From assembly GCA_022266195.1 (NCBI GenBank), contig WHVY01000003.1, forward strand, positions 6,510,001-6,574,000: a stretch of 64,000 bases of DNA, in the 5' to 3' direction. Numbering within the stretch: position 1 is the first letter of the stretch; every line of letters begins with the position of its first letter. The position numbers and the translations under genes are program-made. Shown piece by piece: positions 1 to 14,000 of this stretch. This DNA comes from Tetranychus cinnabarinus. Its lineage: Eukaryota; Arthropoda; Arachnida; Trombidiformes; Tetranychidae. Below the pieces are notes generated by a model that was given only the letters and a program-made list of their open reading frames with translations, was not told the origin of the DNA and made no database searches.

Positions 1-3000
1 CTATTCATTGAATTCTGGGAGTTCAATGAATTTCTTCGTTTCTTTGGTTCATGAAATTATTACAGAATCCAATTTTGAATTTGTAAACCTGACTTTGACT
101 TGACAAGCTTTGCGTTTAGTCGATTTTCAGTCCTTTCAAAGACCAACAGTCAATTGATTTACCTTTTCACTTTTGTTTTTCAGCTCAACAGATAACTTTC
201 AATTATAAGTAAACGTTTTTCCGTTTGAAAAATAAGGCAAAATTAGCATGAAAATTGATTTAATATGATAATGAAACAACTAAACGTTAATAAGTCGTTT
301 CTCATTTGGACATGAAATGGCAAAAAGGTTTTCATAATGATATAAGACAAGGTCAGACCTTCTTATGGATAATATTTAAACATTTAAAAATTTTCAGGAT
401 TCACATTCCTTCTCTGTGTTACCATTTGAAATCAGCTTTTAATTTGCATGTAAAGGTGAAAATTGAGTTTAATTAGTCGAGTAATTATTAGTAGTTACTC
501 TGCCTTTTCCTAGCAATTAATTTTGCTTCAAGACTCAGTGCGACTACATTTATTATGTAAAGCTAGTCTACTCTTCATAAGACTAAATATCAACTTTGAT
601 TATCACTGCATTTATTATTGTTCAAGCTTACAATTTAACGTTTTATTAACTGATTAAAGGTGAATAGAAGGAAATTTACTGTTTTTTGTATTCATTTTTT
701 TACCTTTTAATGTTCATTCATGAGTTAATTGTAAGTGATTGAACAAAAAAAAAAGGATAAAATGATTTGTTTTGGTGCTAAAAAATGATCATTTTTTGAT
801 GATTTCATCTCATCAAAGGGAAGAAGGTTAATATTGATTGTTAATTGTGTAGACTTGGCCATTGCTTGACCTGATTGTTGAGTTAATTTGTTCATCACCG
901 AGGTTGCCATTAATGTTGGTAAATATTGTTCAACATTGAACAACAAGTTGCTGGTAAACATGATTTACAATTGAGTTACAATCAAGTTAATCATGTTTAC
1001 AAAAACAGAAAGCGACTCATCTTTAACCCAAAACCTAACCTTTGTTTTGGAACCCAAAAAATCATGGTTATCCTCATATTAACAAATTCAATTTTCCTCA
1101 TTTAACCAGAATCAAGTCTAAAATGTTTTTCCATTTTTTGGGTATTTTCATTAAATATTTAAATCCTAAATCAATGTTGAACGTGTTGATTGAAGATTAT
1201 CATTAAAGCTTATCAATGAACAAATGATTATCATTAAGGAATGATCAACTAATGGAAACAATAATTTGCTATAAATGTTTACCTTATTTAAAATAATTGG
1301 GTTAAACTAATGAGAGACAAAAATCTAATACTTGGCCATTGATTAACATGAATAACAATATAAAAGCACTGGACACTCCTTGAAATATTGAGAAAAGCTT
1401 CCGATTTTTGTTGTTGTTTAACACTTAATTTATTAAACACTTAATTGATTTGCTAATTAAACCTTTATTTCTGTAATTTGTCTGTATTTTTGGGTGAAAA
1501 AACTGTGATTAGTTAATTGGTTGTAAAGGTGAAAATGAGAAGCTTCACTTTGGGAAACATTTCAAGATCAAAATCATTGATTGTTTCAACTTCATATATG
1601 GATACAAGATTTGATTGCAATTTAGTTAACCAACAATTTAACACTCAATTGACACCATTTAATAAAAGTCTTGAAATTAAAATAATGGAAATGATGTTTG
1701 ATGTTAATAATGATGATAATGAGGATAATGGTGAAGATATTGTAACCTTAATGTTAACCTTTTTTTTTGTTTTCTCCTCAACCTTTCCACATTTAAATGA
1801 ATGTCTCTCTTCAACACTTTTCATCAACAAATTGTTACAATTTAATGGTCAACCAGCAACAAAACATCCGGAGTTCAATTTAATTATTTTAATAAATTGT
1901 TATCAACGTTTCCGTGAAGCAAAAATTTACATTTAAATTGCAGCCGCGTAAAAATATAACGTTTTCAGGTTAAAGGTTGGTTTATCAACTTTATTGATAC
2001 ATTGATTGGTTTTATTGCTATCCATTGACGGATCACTTTCAGCTAATCATGAAACAGTTAATTAATTGACAAATTAGGCTAAACTAAATTAGTAAATAGT
2101 CTTTAACCAGCGGAGGATTTAATCAATGTCAACTGGTTTGGTTAACAATGAAAGTGTTAACCATTTTTTAACGTACAAAATTGAAGGGTAACTTTCAACA
2201 ATTAGGTGCCTTTTGCTGCTTACATTTTAATTATCATTAGACTTGATTATTATTCAAAAAAGGTGAATTATTGTTTCAAGTGTAATTAAAATATTGAATA
2301 ACAAGCTTCAAGGATCTTTTCAGGATAAACCAGAAAGCTGGTTTAATGTTTCAATTGGTTTCAATTTTTTAAACAACAATTCTGGTCTTTCGGTCAATTG
2401 GTTTTATTTTGGGTTTTTGACACAATTTTGGGTTGATTGTAAGATGGAAATTGTCAATTTTGGGAAAAAATAATATTGAAAAATGGTTCATTGGACTGTT
2501 ACAGTTTGGACTATTGGGTCAACTTGAGGTTAAATCAGATGGAAATGTATTGGTTTATTGATTGCCAGTGATCTGTATCAACAGTTGATGTCAATTAATG
2601 GTAATTATTAATAACATGATACAGTCCAAGGCAATAATTGATATTGATATTTCCTGATTTTAATCTCATGTTATGTCCTATTGGTTTTGGGTTTGAAACA
2701 TTTGCTTGATGCTGTTGATCCAATAATTAAAATAATCACGATTGGAAATTATTTTTTGTGTTCAAAGAAATGATTGAAAGGCTGAGACTTTTGAAAGATT
2801 GCTTGTTGTTGTTGTTGATCATCATTTGAATAATCAGTTTGGTGATGAAGACAGTCATCTAGTCATCATGACAGATCGACATGAATCATTTGCGTGGTTT
2901 CTACACTCGCCAGCTTCCAACATCATTCATCTCTCAACATTTTCCCCTTTATCTTCAGAGTATTTTGTTGTTGATGATGAGAATGATGATGATGATGATA

Positions 3001-5006
3001 AACAACCCACACACACAATTTTTGAAGATTGTTTAATTGAGACTTGACGGAGCAATGAAAACATTGACATGATGATGGAGACGGCAGGAAGGTAAGAGAA
3101 AGTCAACAAGAGAAAGCACAAAGTCAAGAATGAAACTGAAAGGAAAACATGAACACTTTCACTTGATATCATGAAAACTGGTAATCATGAAAAATTAAAT
3201 TATTTGTGTAGACAATTAACAGGTATCAAAATTGTTAAATTAACAGTTTAAACAAGAAAAAAAGAAAAAAGAAAATTCATTAAACTCGATAATGTTGAAC
3301 CAAAACATTGAACCCAAAACACAAGATTCATAGATATAAAGCAAGTCTTAGGGTAAATCAATTTAGGTGTAACTCACTATTTCAGGTGTTCACATAAAAT
3401 GTCAACACTTCTAGTTTTCACTGGACTGGGTTCATCTCTTGTCAACCAAAGTCAACCTCAATCGATACAATTTTGCTTTGCTTTTCAATCAAATTTTGCA
3501 TTTTTTAGACTCATACATTTCTAAACCTATGGTTAGTCCAAATCAATTGAAAACTAATCATGAAAACCTTTATTCCATTGATCTTTTATCGAAAATCAAA
3601 CCAGAATTAAAATGGAAATCATTTCAAGCACAACTCATGGCCACTCATCATAAATGCTTGTTCAATCGTTCAAATTATCAATAGCTATTAATTTGCTTGC
3701 TCTAATCACACCTCATCTAAGTTGGAATAAGTCGTGATTTTGATGAATCTGCGTTTGAACAATAATCGAGATTGGAATTAAAATTTTTTTGCCTGTTTGG
3801 TTGCAAGTTAAAACTGTCCTTTTGCTAGAGGTACTAAAAATGTAGAGATTTGGGTAAAATTGAAACTTAATTTCATTTCATAGGAACATTTCTCAAGATG
3901 CTTTTCTCAGTACGACCCTTAAGCTTTTTGGTACCAAAAAATTGATACTTTGTCCAATAAGGAAAATTATCAAGTGTCTTATTATTGGAGAATCGTTATC
4001 ATTAAGGCCATTCTTCAATTTGACCGCAGTTTAACGCAATTAAAAATCATTTTTTAACTTGTTGAACGTTTATATCAGTTTGGATAAAATTATTTAAACA
4101 CAAAAGTTATTCACATGAAAATATTTAATCAAATCAGCTTTGACTCAATATAAATTGTTTATCAAAAACAGTTATCGGAACATAATCTAAATCAGCTGAA
4201 ACCTCGAAATACAAAGTATGATAAATGGTAAGTTAAGGTAAAATTGAAACGATATCCTTAACTTGCTGTGAAACTGAAGCAAAATTTACTCACAACTCAT
4301 TCCATGTTAAATATTAAATAATTGAAAGACAATGATATAAGAAAGCTCAGTGCTAAAAGTCATTTTTTGACCAAAAACGAAGCTCTATTTACCAGAAAAT
4401 ATCCTTTTGGGTTAAATTGATAGATGAAACATTCAACATTGTCCAAATCGGCTTAGATGTTGACCTTTTTCAGGTTTAACAACAAGACCAAGAAAGGTTT
4501 GAATTTGATTGAAAAGTCTCTAAGCAATTTATTTACTGGAAAAATTGAGATTCAATTTGATAATGAATTTTTGCTCAATTCATCTCTCAACCCAACTCAT
4601 GACCCACCTATCTGATGTAGACAAAAGTGAACACATTATCAACTAAATTATCATTAATTAACAAGTTTTAACTGGGCGTTTAAATTGAATTTGAAAACTG
4701 GTAAATTGATAAAATTGGAATAAACAATTAACTCTCAATTGTTGAACCTGTAATCATTAACATTGACATTTATCAGTTGAATCTGAAACAAAATTATCAG
4801 CAAAAAGGATCATTTAATGATCTTAAATAAACATTATTAATATTCATTGACAATCAATTAACAGTAAGCTTGAAATTTGCAATTTAAATTCAATGTTGAC
4901 AACCAAATTAACCCAAAAGACTTGAAAAGATTTTGTCACAATTAAACAACAAAACCATTGTATTGCCAATGAAATGATACAATAAAAGGTGAAAGGAAAG
5001 ACTTAC
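1..5006. other. AT-rich region without identified exons (downstream of RhoGEF exon D)
   Basis: No convincing coding exon was found on either strand. The RhoGEF gene on the minus strand must continue leftwards, because its DH domain is only begun at 5007. I could not find a phase-compatible continuation here, so the rest may be in exons I missed or beyond the left edge. A 139-codon open frame at 1517-1936 starts with TTG, has only low-complexity AT-rich codons, and resembles no family. GAT-rich microsatellite sequence lies at about 2980-3000. Confidence 0.4.
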
Positions 5007-8000
5007 TTCAGATTGAAGTTGCCTGCTTAATGATAATATTGGTTCAATCCAATTGAAAAGTATCTTTAAATCATTATCATTGAGGTAAGTTGAATCTCTG
5101 CAAAGTAAATTATCAAAAATGGTTAACATTTTGGGTGTAAAAAGGTTGATTAATTGTTAACATTAAACAATGATGTGACTGAAGAAAGGATTGAACACTT
5201 GAGCCTTTTCCTCTTATTCAATGTTAACTTTACCTTAAAGGTTGAACATAAACTTGTTTAAGACTCTGTAAAGTAATTTGATAATCAACTTCAGTTAAAT
5301 AAATTTCCTCCAAAATTCCGTATCGAGTATCTTGACCTGAACAACAGCAAAAGGATGAATCACAAAAAAGGTAAAATACATTTAGATGTTAGAGATTATT
5401 CAATGATACATTATCTGAAGGTAAAAACTCACCTAAAGTTTTGTTAATCAAAGCTTCACTCAATTTGATCTCTTCATTTTCCAAATGATAGGCTTTTGCA
5501 TCAATGTCAATTAAAGCATCATTCTTGATCCATCTAAGGCAAGGTTGATTAACACCAGATTTATCAATCAATGGTGTTACAAGATCACGAATTGTTTCAT
5601 CACATTGACCCACCAGCTAGGTTGACCGATGCCCGTATGATACCGTAAGGATGGAGAGGAAGAAGGAAGAAGATGAAGGAAGAGAAAAGATTAGTTTAGG
5701 TAAACAACAGTTGGATAACAATCAATATGCACAAACACCTATTCCAACCCTTTGAGAGATTACTCAAAATTCATTAACCTTTTACCTTCAAGTGTATATC
5801 AACTATAATCTGATTCATAATCAATGGATTCTCATCATTCACTTTAAGCCATTTTTTGTCTTCTTTCACTTGCACTGTTTACACTATTTAGACTTGTATT
5901 GTTGCCATTTAAAAGCTTTTTTATTTGCAACTTGCAATCAAAGAAAATAATCTTTACCCAAAATTTCAATTGTGTTCACCTGTGAGTTTAGGTGAGTCTA
6001 ACAATTGGAAAGGGTTCATCGCCATTTGGTAATATCTTCTTGTATTCACTAAATAGTATAATGATTTTTGTTCAAACTATTATACAAATGGCATGAACAA
6101 TAATCAAAAAGTGAAAGATTGAAAGCAAAAACAGCTTCAAATGGTGAGTTTCCATATTTTTTTGATGTTGTTCAGTGAAACGTCAATCAACAAGTGTTTC
6201 TGGCCGGTGATGATAATGATGATGGTTTAATGAGTGATTGTTTATACATTATTAAAATTATTACAAGGCTGTTTGCTGATCAGTTTTTTGATGATCTTCA
6301 ACTTTTTTAATTTAATCACGAATCAAAAATATCTTTTTTCTGCTAATAATTTCTTTCTTCATGATGTTGATCACCAGTTTGCCTGGAAGCTTTCAATGGG
6401 TAAATATACGCTTGGAAAGGGTTAAGGGTAAAAACTGAATATCAAGAAATTGAGAAAAGGATAATGATATTGATTAGATTTTCTCTGTTGATAAAAACAA
6501 ATGTTCATCATTACAATCATATTTGGTTGGGAAAAAAAGATCCATTAATCACATTACATCGGAATAAAGGTCGTGATTAGTGTTAACATGAAACAGCAAT
6601 CAATTAAGGCAACAGTCTTTGAACAATTGATGATGAAAATTTTCATGTTAGGTGAGAAGACAGAAACTATGGAATTCAATTGTGAACATGATCAGAATAG
6701 AAAAGAAAAGTGAACAGAATTGATTGAAAACAGTATCAACTGAGAATAGAAGTTCGGAATAATTTTTCTCTGGAAAAATATCATTTCTGGGACGAATCGA
6801 ACTGAATTCTGGTAGAAATCTATTTCCCATGAAAACTAGGCTTAAGAGGGATATTTTTGTTCCAAATCATACTTTGAATTATAATTTCTGTAAATTGTTT
6901 CAACATTTTTCGTTGAGTTGAATTTCATAGATTTGCCATTTCATTCAAACAAATATCAAAGACAGTTTCAACTCACTTCTATTACTATAGAACCAATTTG
7001 CTTTTATTAAAAACATGAAAAACAAATCCATTTTTAATAAAATCTATCGTAAACTCATGCAAACAAATTAGATGGATCAAGGAATTCTTTAGATCAAGAG
7101 ATACTTCTGCCGTTAGCTTTGAACCGACTACGATCAGAAATTTTTGTAGCAAGTTAACATGAAAGAAGCAAAGACTCAGCTTGTTACATCTGTAATGCCC
7201 AGAATTTTTGATGTTGGACGAAATGCAGAAAACTAAACCTTTTCAATTTTATCTAGTTTCACGTTACTTTCAATTGAATGGCCAGAATTGGACAATGTGA
7301 CGAAGAAAGATCAACTAGAAGAGAAGTCGACAAAAATTGACTGATCAAGAATTTTTTCATTTCAATTTGTAATGTTGCTCGCAAACCTGGATTCAATCTT
7401 GTATTAAAATACAATCTTAAAGAAGCTGAATTATTAGCTGCAACATGAACAAATTTCTGGATAATTTCAGGTAAAAGTGGAGAGACAAAAGGGTTTCCCT
7501 TATTGGGTTGAAAACGTTTTCTCTGGTCTTTCCATTTGTCTCAATTTTTCAGTTTCAGTTTCTATGGAAAGATTTGACCATTAACCAATTGATTAACCAA
7601 GCATAAATCTAACATTGAAAATTATCAATTGTGATCGCTCAAAATGAAAGTGCCTTAAACTGTTTTATCCGGTTCCTTTTTTTGGAACTGATTAAACAGA
7701 TTCTATTTTTTTCTTACCTCACTTTACAACAGTTTACAATGTAAATACAATGTTGATAATAAAATGGACCAACAACAGTGAAATTACAATTACAATTGCA
7801 AGGTCAAGTGTGCTATGAACAAGGTAACGAGAAAAGCAAAACAAACCTAAATTGTCTTGTATTGTTGTTGGTTTTTCTGGTCTTTTTTGGTACACAATCA
7901 ACATTAAATTTTCACTATTTGTTTTCACTCATTTTTTTGGGTTCAAATGAGAGACAATTAATTTAATAGTAAATCACAATTTTTCACATCAAAAGTCAAC

Positions 8001-11000
8001 AATGGTTAACAGTTTTGTCAACATGAAAGACAATTGATTTAAAGTGATTTCCAAGCAAACAGACACTCACACAATTGTGTCAACCTTGGATCTACATTTT
8101 TGCACAATTGGTGACTTTTCACTGAAAAAAAAGAGAACTGAATTTAAATGATAATTCAAGTTTAGCTTCTTAATGGGAACGCAATATCATCAACACCATC
8201 AGAAGATGTAATCATTACTAAATTAAGTTTAAATAAACATTGAAACCCAAAAATTGTGTTGGTGAATCAAGTTGACGATTTGTTCATTATCTTCCTCTCA
8301 CTTTTACCTTCATTACAATCATTCAGGTTGATTAACAATTGAAAGTGACGTTTGATTCTTGATTGTTACTCGTGTTCATCATTTGCGTTTTGTTTCAATC
8401 TAAATGATGAAAACCTTGAATAATGGTAAATCCTTCAATTGGTTAACCTTTAATTGTGGCTTCTTCACAATCTCAATGTTGATTAATTAGCTTATTGATT
8501 AAAGGTTGAGTTAAGAGTGTAAGTTAATACTGATTAATTACAAGTTATTGGTAATTTAATTGTTGCTTCAATTTTCAAGGGTTTTTCAATTTAAGGTAAA
8601 ATCGCGCTTGATCTTGAAATTGTTCACAATATTGAGTTAAACTTTGAAACAATTACACCAAAATGATTAACAAGATTGCAATTAGTAAATGAATGGGAAA
8701 GGTAAAAACCGTGACAATTGATTCAAGTTAATTACAATAAGAAGAAACAATTAAAGACTAAATTGAAAGCTTTTAAGGAAAAGTGTATTAATGTTGAATA
8801 AAACAAATAATTTACTAATTTTTAAGGTTAATCAAAGAGATAATTAATTGTCTCTAATCAATCACTTTAACAGCAACAATAGATGAAGATCAAAACATAG
8901 GTTTAATTGTTTACTAAATTGTTTACAGTTTTGTTAAATTGCTTGTAATTATGTAAGAAAATGTAAATTGAAAGGACAACTTTAACACTGAATATTGGGT
9001 TATATTGAGGTTAATAAACGGTTAAGTCAATTGTTGGTTAACAACAATCAAGGCTAATCAAAGGAAAAGACTTGATTTACTTTTCTGTTTTTACTTTCAT
9101 GATTTACCTTTTTTTCATCAATTAAATTGTTCCAGGATTTTTAAATTATCATTTTACCTTTCAAATTATTCAATCTTTTTTTACATTTTTACCTTTATAA
9201 TGATCTGAATCATTTTTAATGGTAATAAGGAGGCAGATTATTGTTTTAATAATTGGTTTAATAACATTGTTTCATCGGCTATCATTAAATTGAATCAATG
9301 TCATGAAAGGCATTCATCTGAATCATCAACTTGTTGATAAATTCACTTAAATTGTGATTTCCTTTTCACGCTCATAAGCAATTTCCTGACATTCAGAGTA
9401 AAATTTAAATTTAAATTTAACCAAAAATCTCCAAGAAACTGGTTCAAATTGTTTTCCATTGTAATCAATGAAAACTGTGATTAACTCTGACTATTGGGTT
9501 ACAATTAGACGAGAGTTTATCAACTAGAACATCTTTCAAGAACAATTTGAAGTCGATTTTAAAGTCGACTTTTCGATTTCGTTTTCAGATAATTTCAAGA
9601 CAAAGATTCTGATTAAACGTTGATTGATTGTTGAGCAAAGTTGTTTGAATTGTCCGTATTAATCAATTTCTGAACTCAATTTTAGTTGATTAACCTTTTG
9701 TGTCGCTAAATTGTCCAGTAATACAAAAAATCATGTTTTTTCGCTGTTGGAACAATCAGTTGATTTAACTGGTTATTGATTGTATTTTGATCTGGATTTT
9801 CACAGAACTCATTTTTTTGGTTTTTGTTTCAACTTTTTGTTCACATTTTTTCACTTACATGATACAAAATTTGCTTTTTGTCTACTTTGGACGATAAATT
9901 CATCATGCTGAGTTTATACAGATTAATTGAGAATCAAGTTTCCGGTCAGAAAAAGTAAAAATAATGAGTTTGTGGTTAAAAAATGTTCAGTCAATTGAAA
10001 GTGAATTGAAATGAGACTGAATAATAAACACTTTTAACCTTTAAAACGGATAATATGAATATTTTCATTGGATAATCATTATATTAAGGATTATTATTTT
10101 ACAGCTTATTTAATGGATAATATTCAATTGAACAATTTGTATAATCTATCATTATTGGAAAGTATTTATAACTCAAAGTGGAAATACCTTTTAATTAAAT
10201 TACGCCTTTGAAGGAAAAATCAGATCTTTTCTCATCTCTTTTCTTAGGTGTAAATTTGATGGTCAATGGCATTAAGAGTTGATTTTTTCAAATTATAATG
10301 AATTCGTTAACAATTTATATCGTTTTGAAGTTCATACACCATTGATAAGTGATTAAAATTTTGATATAAATCAAGTTGAAAGAGTTGAAGATTACATTGG
10401 AATAGCTGAAAGCTTTAAATGCCTTTTTTATGACCAATTTCATATTTCATCTAATATCTCTAAAAATATCATGAAATTCCCTATTTTCACTTTGATTGGC
10501 TTTTTCAAAGTCCAGATTAAACCTGATTTAATGACATTTAAATCAGCATCTGTATCATCAAGTTGAAAGATCAAGATGAGTGTTTATTTGTGATCTTTAA
10601 AGAGATCAAAAAGAGATGAAAAAAAACATGAAAAACCTCTAAACTGACTTTTAATGTTGATTAGTTGCTGCAATTGAAACAATTTAGTAATCACATAATT
10701 TGATTGAAACTTGAGCCACTAAAGGCAATGATCTCTGATGAGATGAAAGTAACCATTTTTGTTGACTATTTTGTTAACCATTAACAGTTGATTTGCCTGA
10801 AAAAAAGGTTACAATTAGATGAATCCAGAAATGGAATTAGGAATCAACAATTGGATTGAAATTAACTGAAAAACCTTGAACAATCAATATCTTTATCAAA
10901 TGTTGATAAAGATATTATTATGATTATTAGGTTCATTTGAAACTCTTTTGTTACTAGGGTTTAGTAAAAGCTTTGAAAGTCAATGGGCAGCATTTCGTAA

Positions 11001-14000
11001 ATTCAGACATCACATTAAAATGGTGAATTTAGCCTTTTCTCATAATTTTAAACAACAACCTTCAATGAAATTAGATGCAATAATAATATGGCTCAGATTA
11101 TCAAATTTTGTTGACCACAAAATTTAAATATTCACGTAATGTTACCTGAAACCGGCAGTTTCAACTTTCTCAAGAAGAAAAAAGAAAACAAGTTTCACTG
11201 AATCTCATTTCTATGTAACTCTAATTGAACAGGAATTGAAAATTGATCATACAATCAAAGGATATTTTATATTGCAAAATTTAACAATAAACCTTGAATA
11301 TGTTGAATTTACTCAACAAATTATTTACATTCAAACAGAAAAGGATAATCAACTGGATATTCAAACATTCAGCTAATTGTATATTTACATTAATGGGATA
11401 ACATTTTCATTTGGTAATGAAAAAAAAGGTATCCATTGACAATTGAACAATACTGTTGATTTTGATTGACAAACGTTTACACTTTTTACATAAAATAATG
11501 CATACTAGAGTAAGCAAAGTATAAATGTTCAAAGGATTTGATTGACATGATTGGATTGATGTGTGTTTCAATGTTTGACTGGTGTTGCTTCTTAACCCCT
11601 AAATTATGTAAAAATACAAGAAAGGTTTAATTTATCATTAATACACAAATTGAACAATCAATAGAAACCCAAAAAAAGTATCAGGTTAATTTGTATTGTA
11701 CAATTTGCAAGATCTGCTTGCTTGCCATTGTTTAACACAAACAATTGGATATTTGAATTTGTGTTTTCATTTTTTTCTTGCTTTCTGCCAACTGATGTTA
11801 TTTGGATTTGTTGTTTGCGTTTTTGCTATTTATTTACGCTATGCACAACCAACAACTAAACAATATTAACAAAACGAATTGAATAAAACATGCATAACAC
11901 CAAGAAACTTGATTCTTTCAAGGATTTTAGTTCAAGTCTAATTATCAAGTTTTCCTTTTTTTGGGGTGAGAAAGGCACTTTCGATCATCACTGTCACAGT
12001 ACTTGAATCGTTTATAATCTTATTATGAAAGATCTGCACCCAATCATAATTTTCCTTGGATTATTAGCTAATCTATGAGACTGGGTGTAAAGAAATGTGA
12101 TAAAGATGAGATAGAGATGAGGTGGACACGATCCCAGAAACCAGGGTGCAACGTGTGAGATATTGAATGGTAGAGTTGAAATATGTGGAAATAACAGGGA
12201 AAAGTAATCAAGTTATATTTATATGAGTCCTGTAAGAGTCAAACAAGGTAAATATTAAATCAATGGTAATTTAACGTAATGGAGTCAAAAAAAGGTAATG
12301 AAAGATGGTTGATTGAGAGGTGAAGCGAGCAAGTGAAAGAGCTAAAAGTTGAAATTAATCAACTAATCAAGGAAAGCATCAGGTTGAACGAGTGGTACAA
12401 GAAGGCAAAAAAGTAGGAATCAAAAAATGTCCAACTTTCCATTTGGTTAACTACACTTATTAATATATGTATTGGACTAGATAGTGAAATAAATAAACCT
12501 GCAGGGCAATTATCTAACGTTTTCTCTTAGTAAGTAATCAAGTTTGGAAAAATGTTCGTTATTTTGTAAACTGATTTGGAAAAATGTCTTGAACGGACTC
12601 CTTTCAAATGATACCATCAATCGGAATAAATGTAATGTATAAAGAAATTTTTATCGGGAAAAAAGGAAAGAAATAATCAGAAATAATTATTTACTTACCA
12701 TCAGGCATCATTAGTTGTTTACTTGTAGGGATACATTTTTCCAACAGCTAATATTTTCACTAATTTTGAGTCGCAAAAAGACTGAATGTCGATATGTTTA
12801 ATTATTTTGATTGATTTAATAATGAAAATTAAAATGGCTACATTGCAAGAATAAAGGTTACTCATATGGAGAAACAAAGGAGCGAAAGGAAGAGCACAGA
12901 ATTAAGAACAAAGAGATTTGAAAGTGAAAATTATCTAAGCAGACATCTTGGCTTCTGTTTACCGCTTTTTTGGTTTAACAAAATGTGTCAGAGTTTTTCT
13001 GGTTAAAACCAAGGATTATTTTTGGCTTCTGGTGAACGTTGAGATGACATTTGACAAATCTTTTCAATCTAATGACCTTTTCCACTCTTCATTTTATCTT
13101 CATGTCGTCATTATCGTCTGAGTTTTACTTTTTTCTGTCTCATGTGCTTTTCATATTAATTTCATATTTTTTTTCTGTCTCCTAAGATTTCTCCTGAGAT
13201 TATGTTAAGCAAATCTTTTTTTCCTTTTTTCGCTTATGTTTAAAAATTATAGCAACAGTTGATTCAACTTTCTCTATTTTATTACTGCAATGTTTTTACT
13301 TTGTTCAACATTTTGTATTCTTTGTGGGACAGTCAACTCATGATACTTTTACTGACACAATACCAAACTCCATGTATCTATTGTCACTGATACCATCAAA
13401 GTTATCAACATAATCATCACCAGCCTCATTATTGTCATCATCTTGTTCTCTATTTTTATTTCCTTGTGAATTTGTCACGATATATGTTGAAGAAAATTTC
13501 ACGACAACAGTATCTCTTCATTGTCTTCATGAATTTGTTGTTGGATTGTTTCTTTTTCCATGTAATATAAATGCTAATGATATTGTAATATCATTGTCCT
13601 ATTGTGATTTTTTTACAGTGAAAGTTATTATCTACACCTACAGATCTTCAAAACAAATTCTCAATATTAACAAAAAATCATTTCTCGTCATTTAGCTATT
13701 ATTAGCTGAGTTATCATGACGAATACTATTGACTTAATGGCTTTAATCATACCTTTAACATATTTCGATTTAACATTTGATTTGAAACTTTCTAAGGAGA
13801 ATAATTCTTCTATTCTAATTGATGGTCAATTTGCGTTTAATCGTCTTATCATCAATAGTCGATTAAGGCATTTTAATTGAGACTTGATCGAGCGATTTAA
13901 AGAAGGAGGAAAGGTGAAAAAAGGCATTCGATGAAAACGAAAAAGGTTAGTTAAATCTTATCATTACCAATTGGATTGTGATTCGATAAATTATTTATGA

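Noticed and set aside
725..961. Minus-strand frame considered as the next RhoGEF exon
   Set aside because: An AG acceptor exists (TTTACCAG), but the phase does not match the phase-0 end at 5007 and the residues do not resemble the DH core.
1517..1936. 139-codon open frame on the plus strand
   Set aside because: It starts with TTG, its codons are those of the AT-rich background, it has no domain or splice context, and overlapping frames on the other strand are equally open.
13432..13695. 87-codon plus-strand frame in the RhoGEF intron
   Set aside because: No family resemblance, no splice or promoter context; background-type composition.
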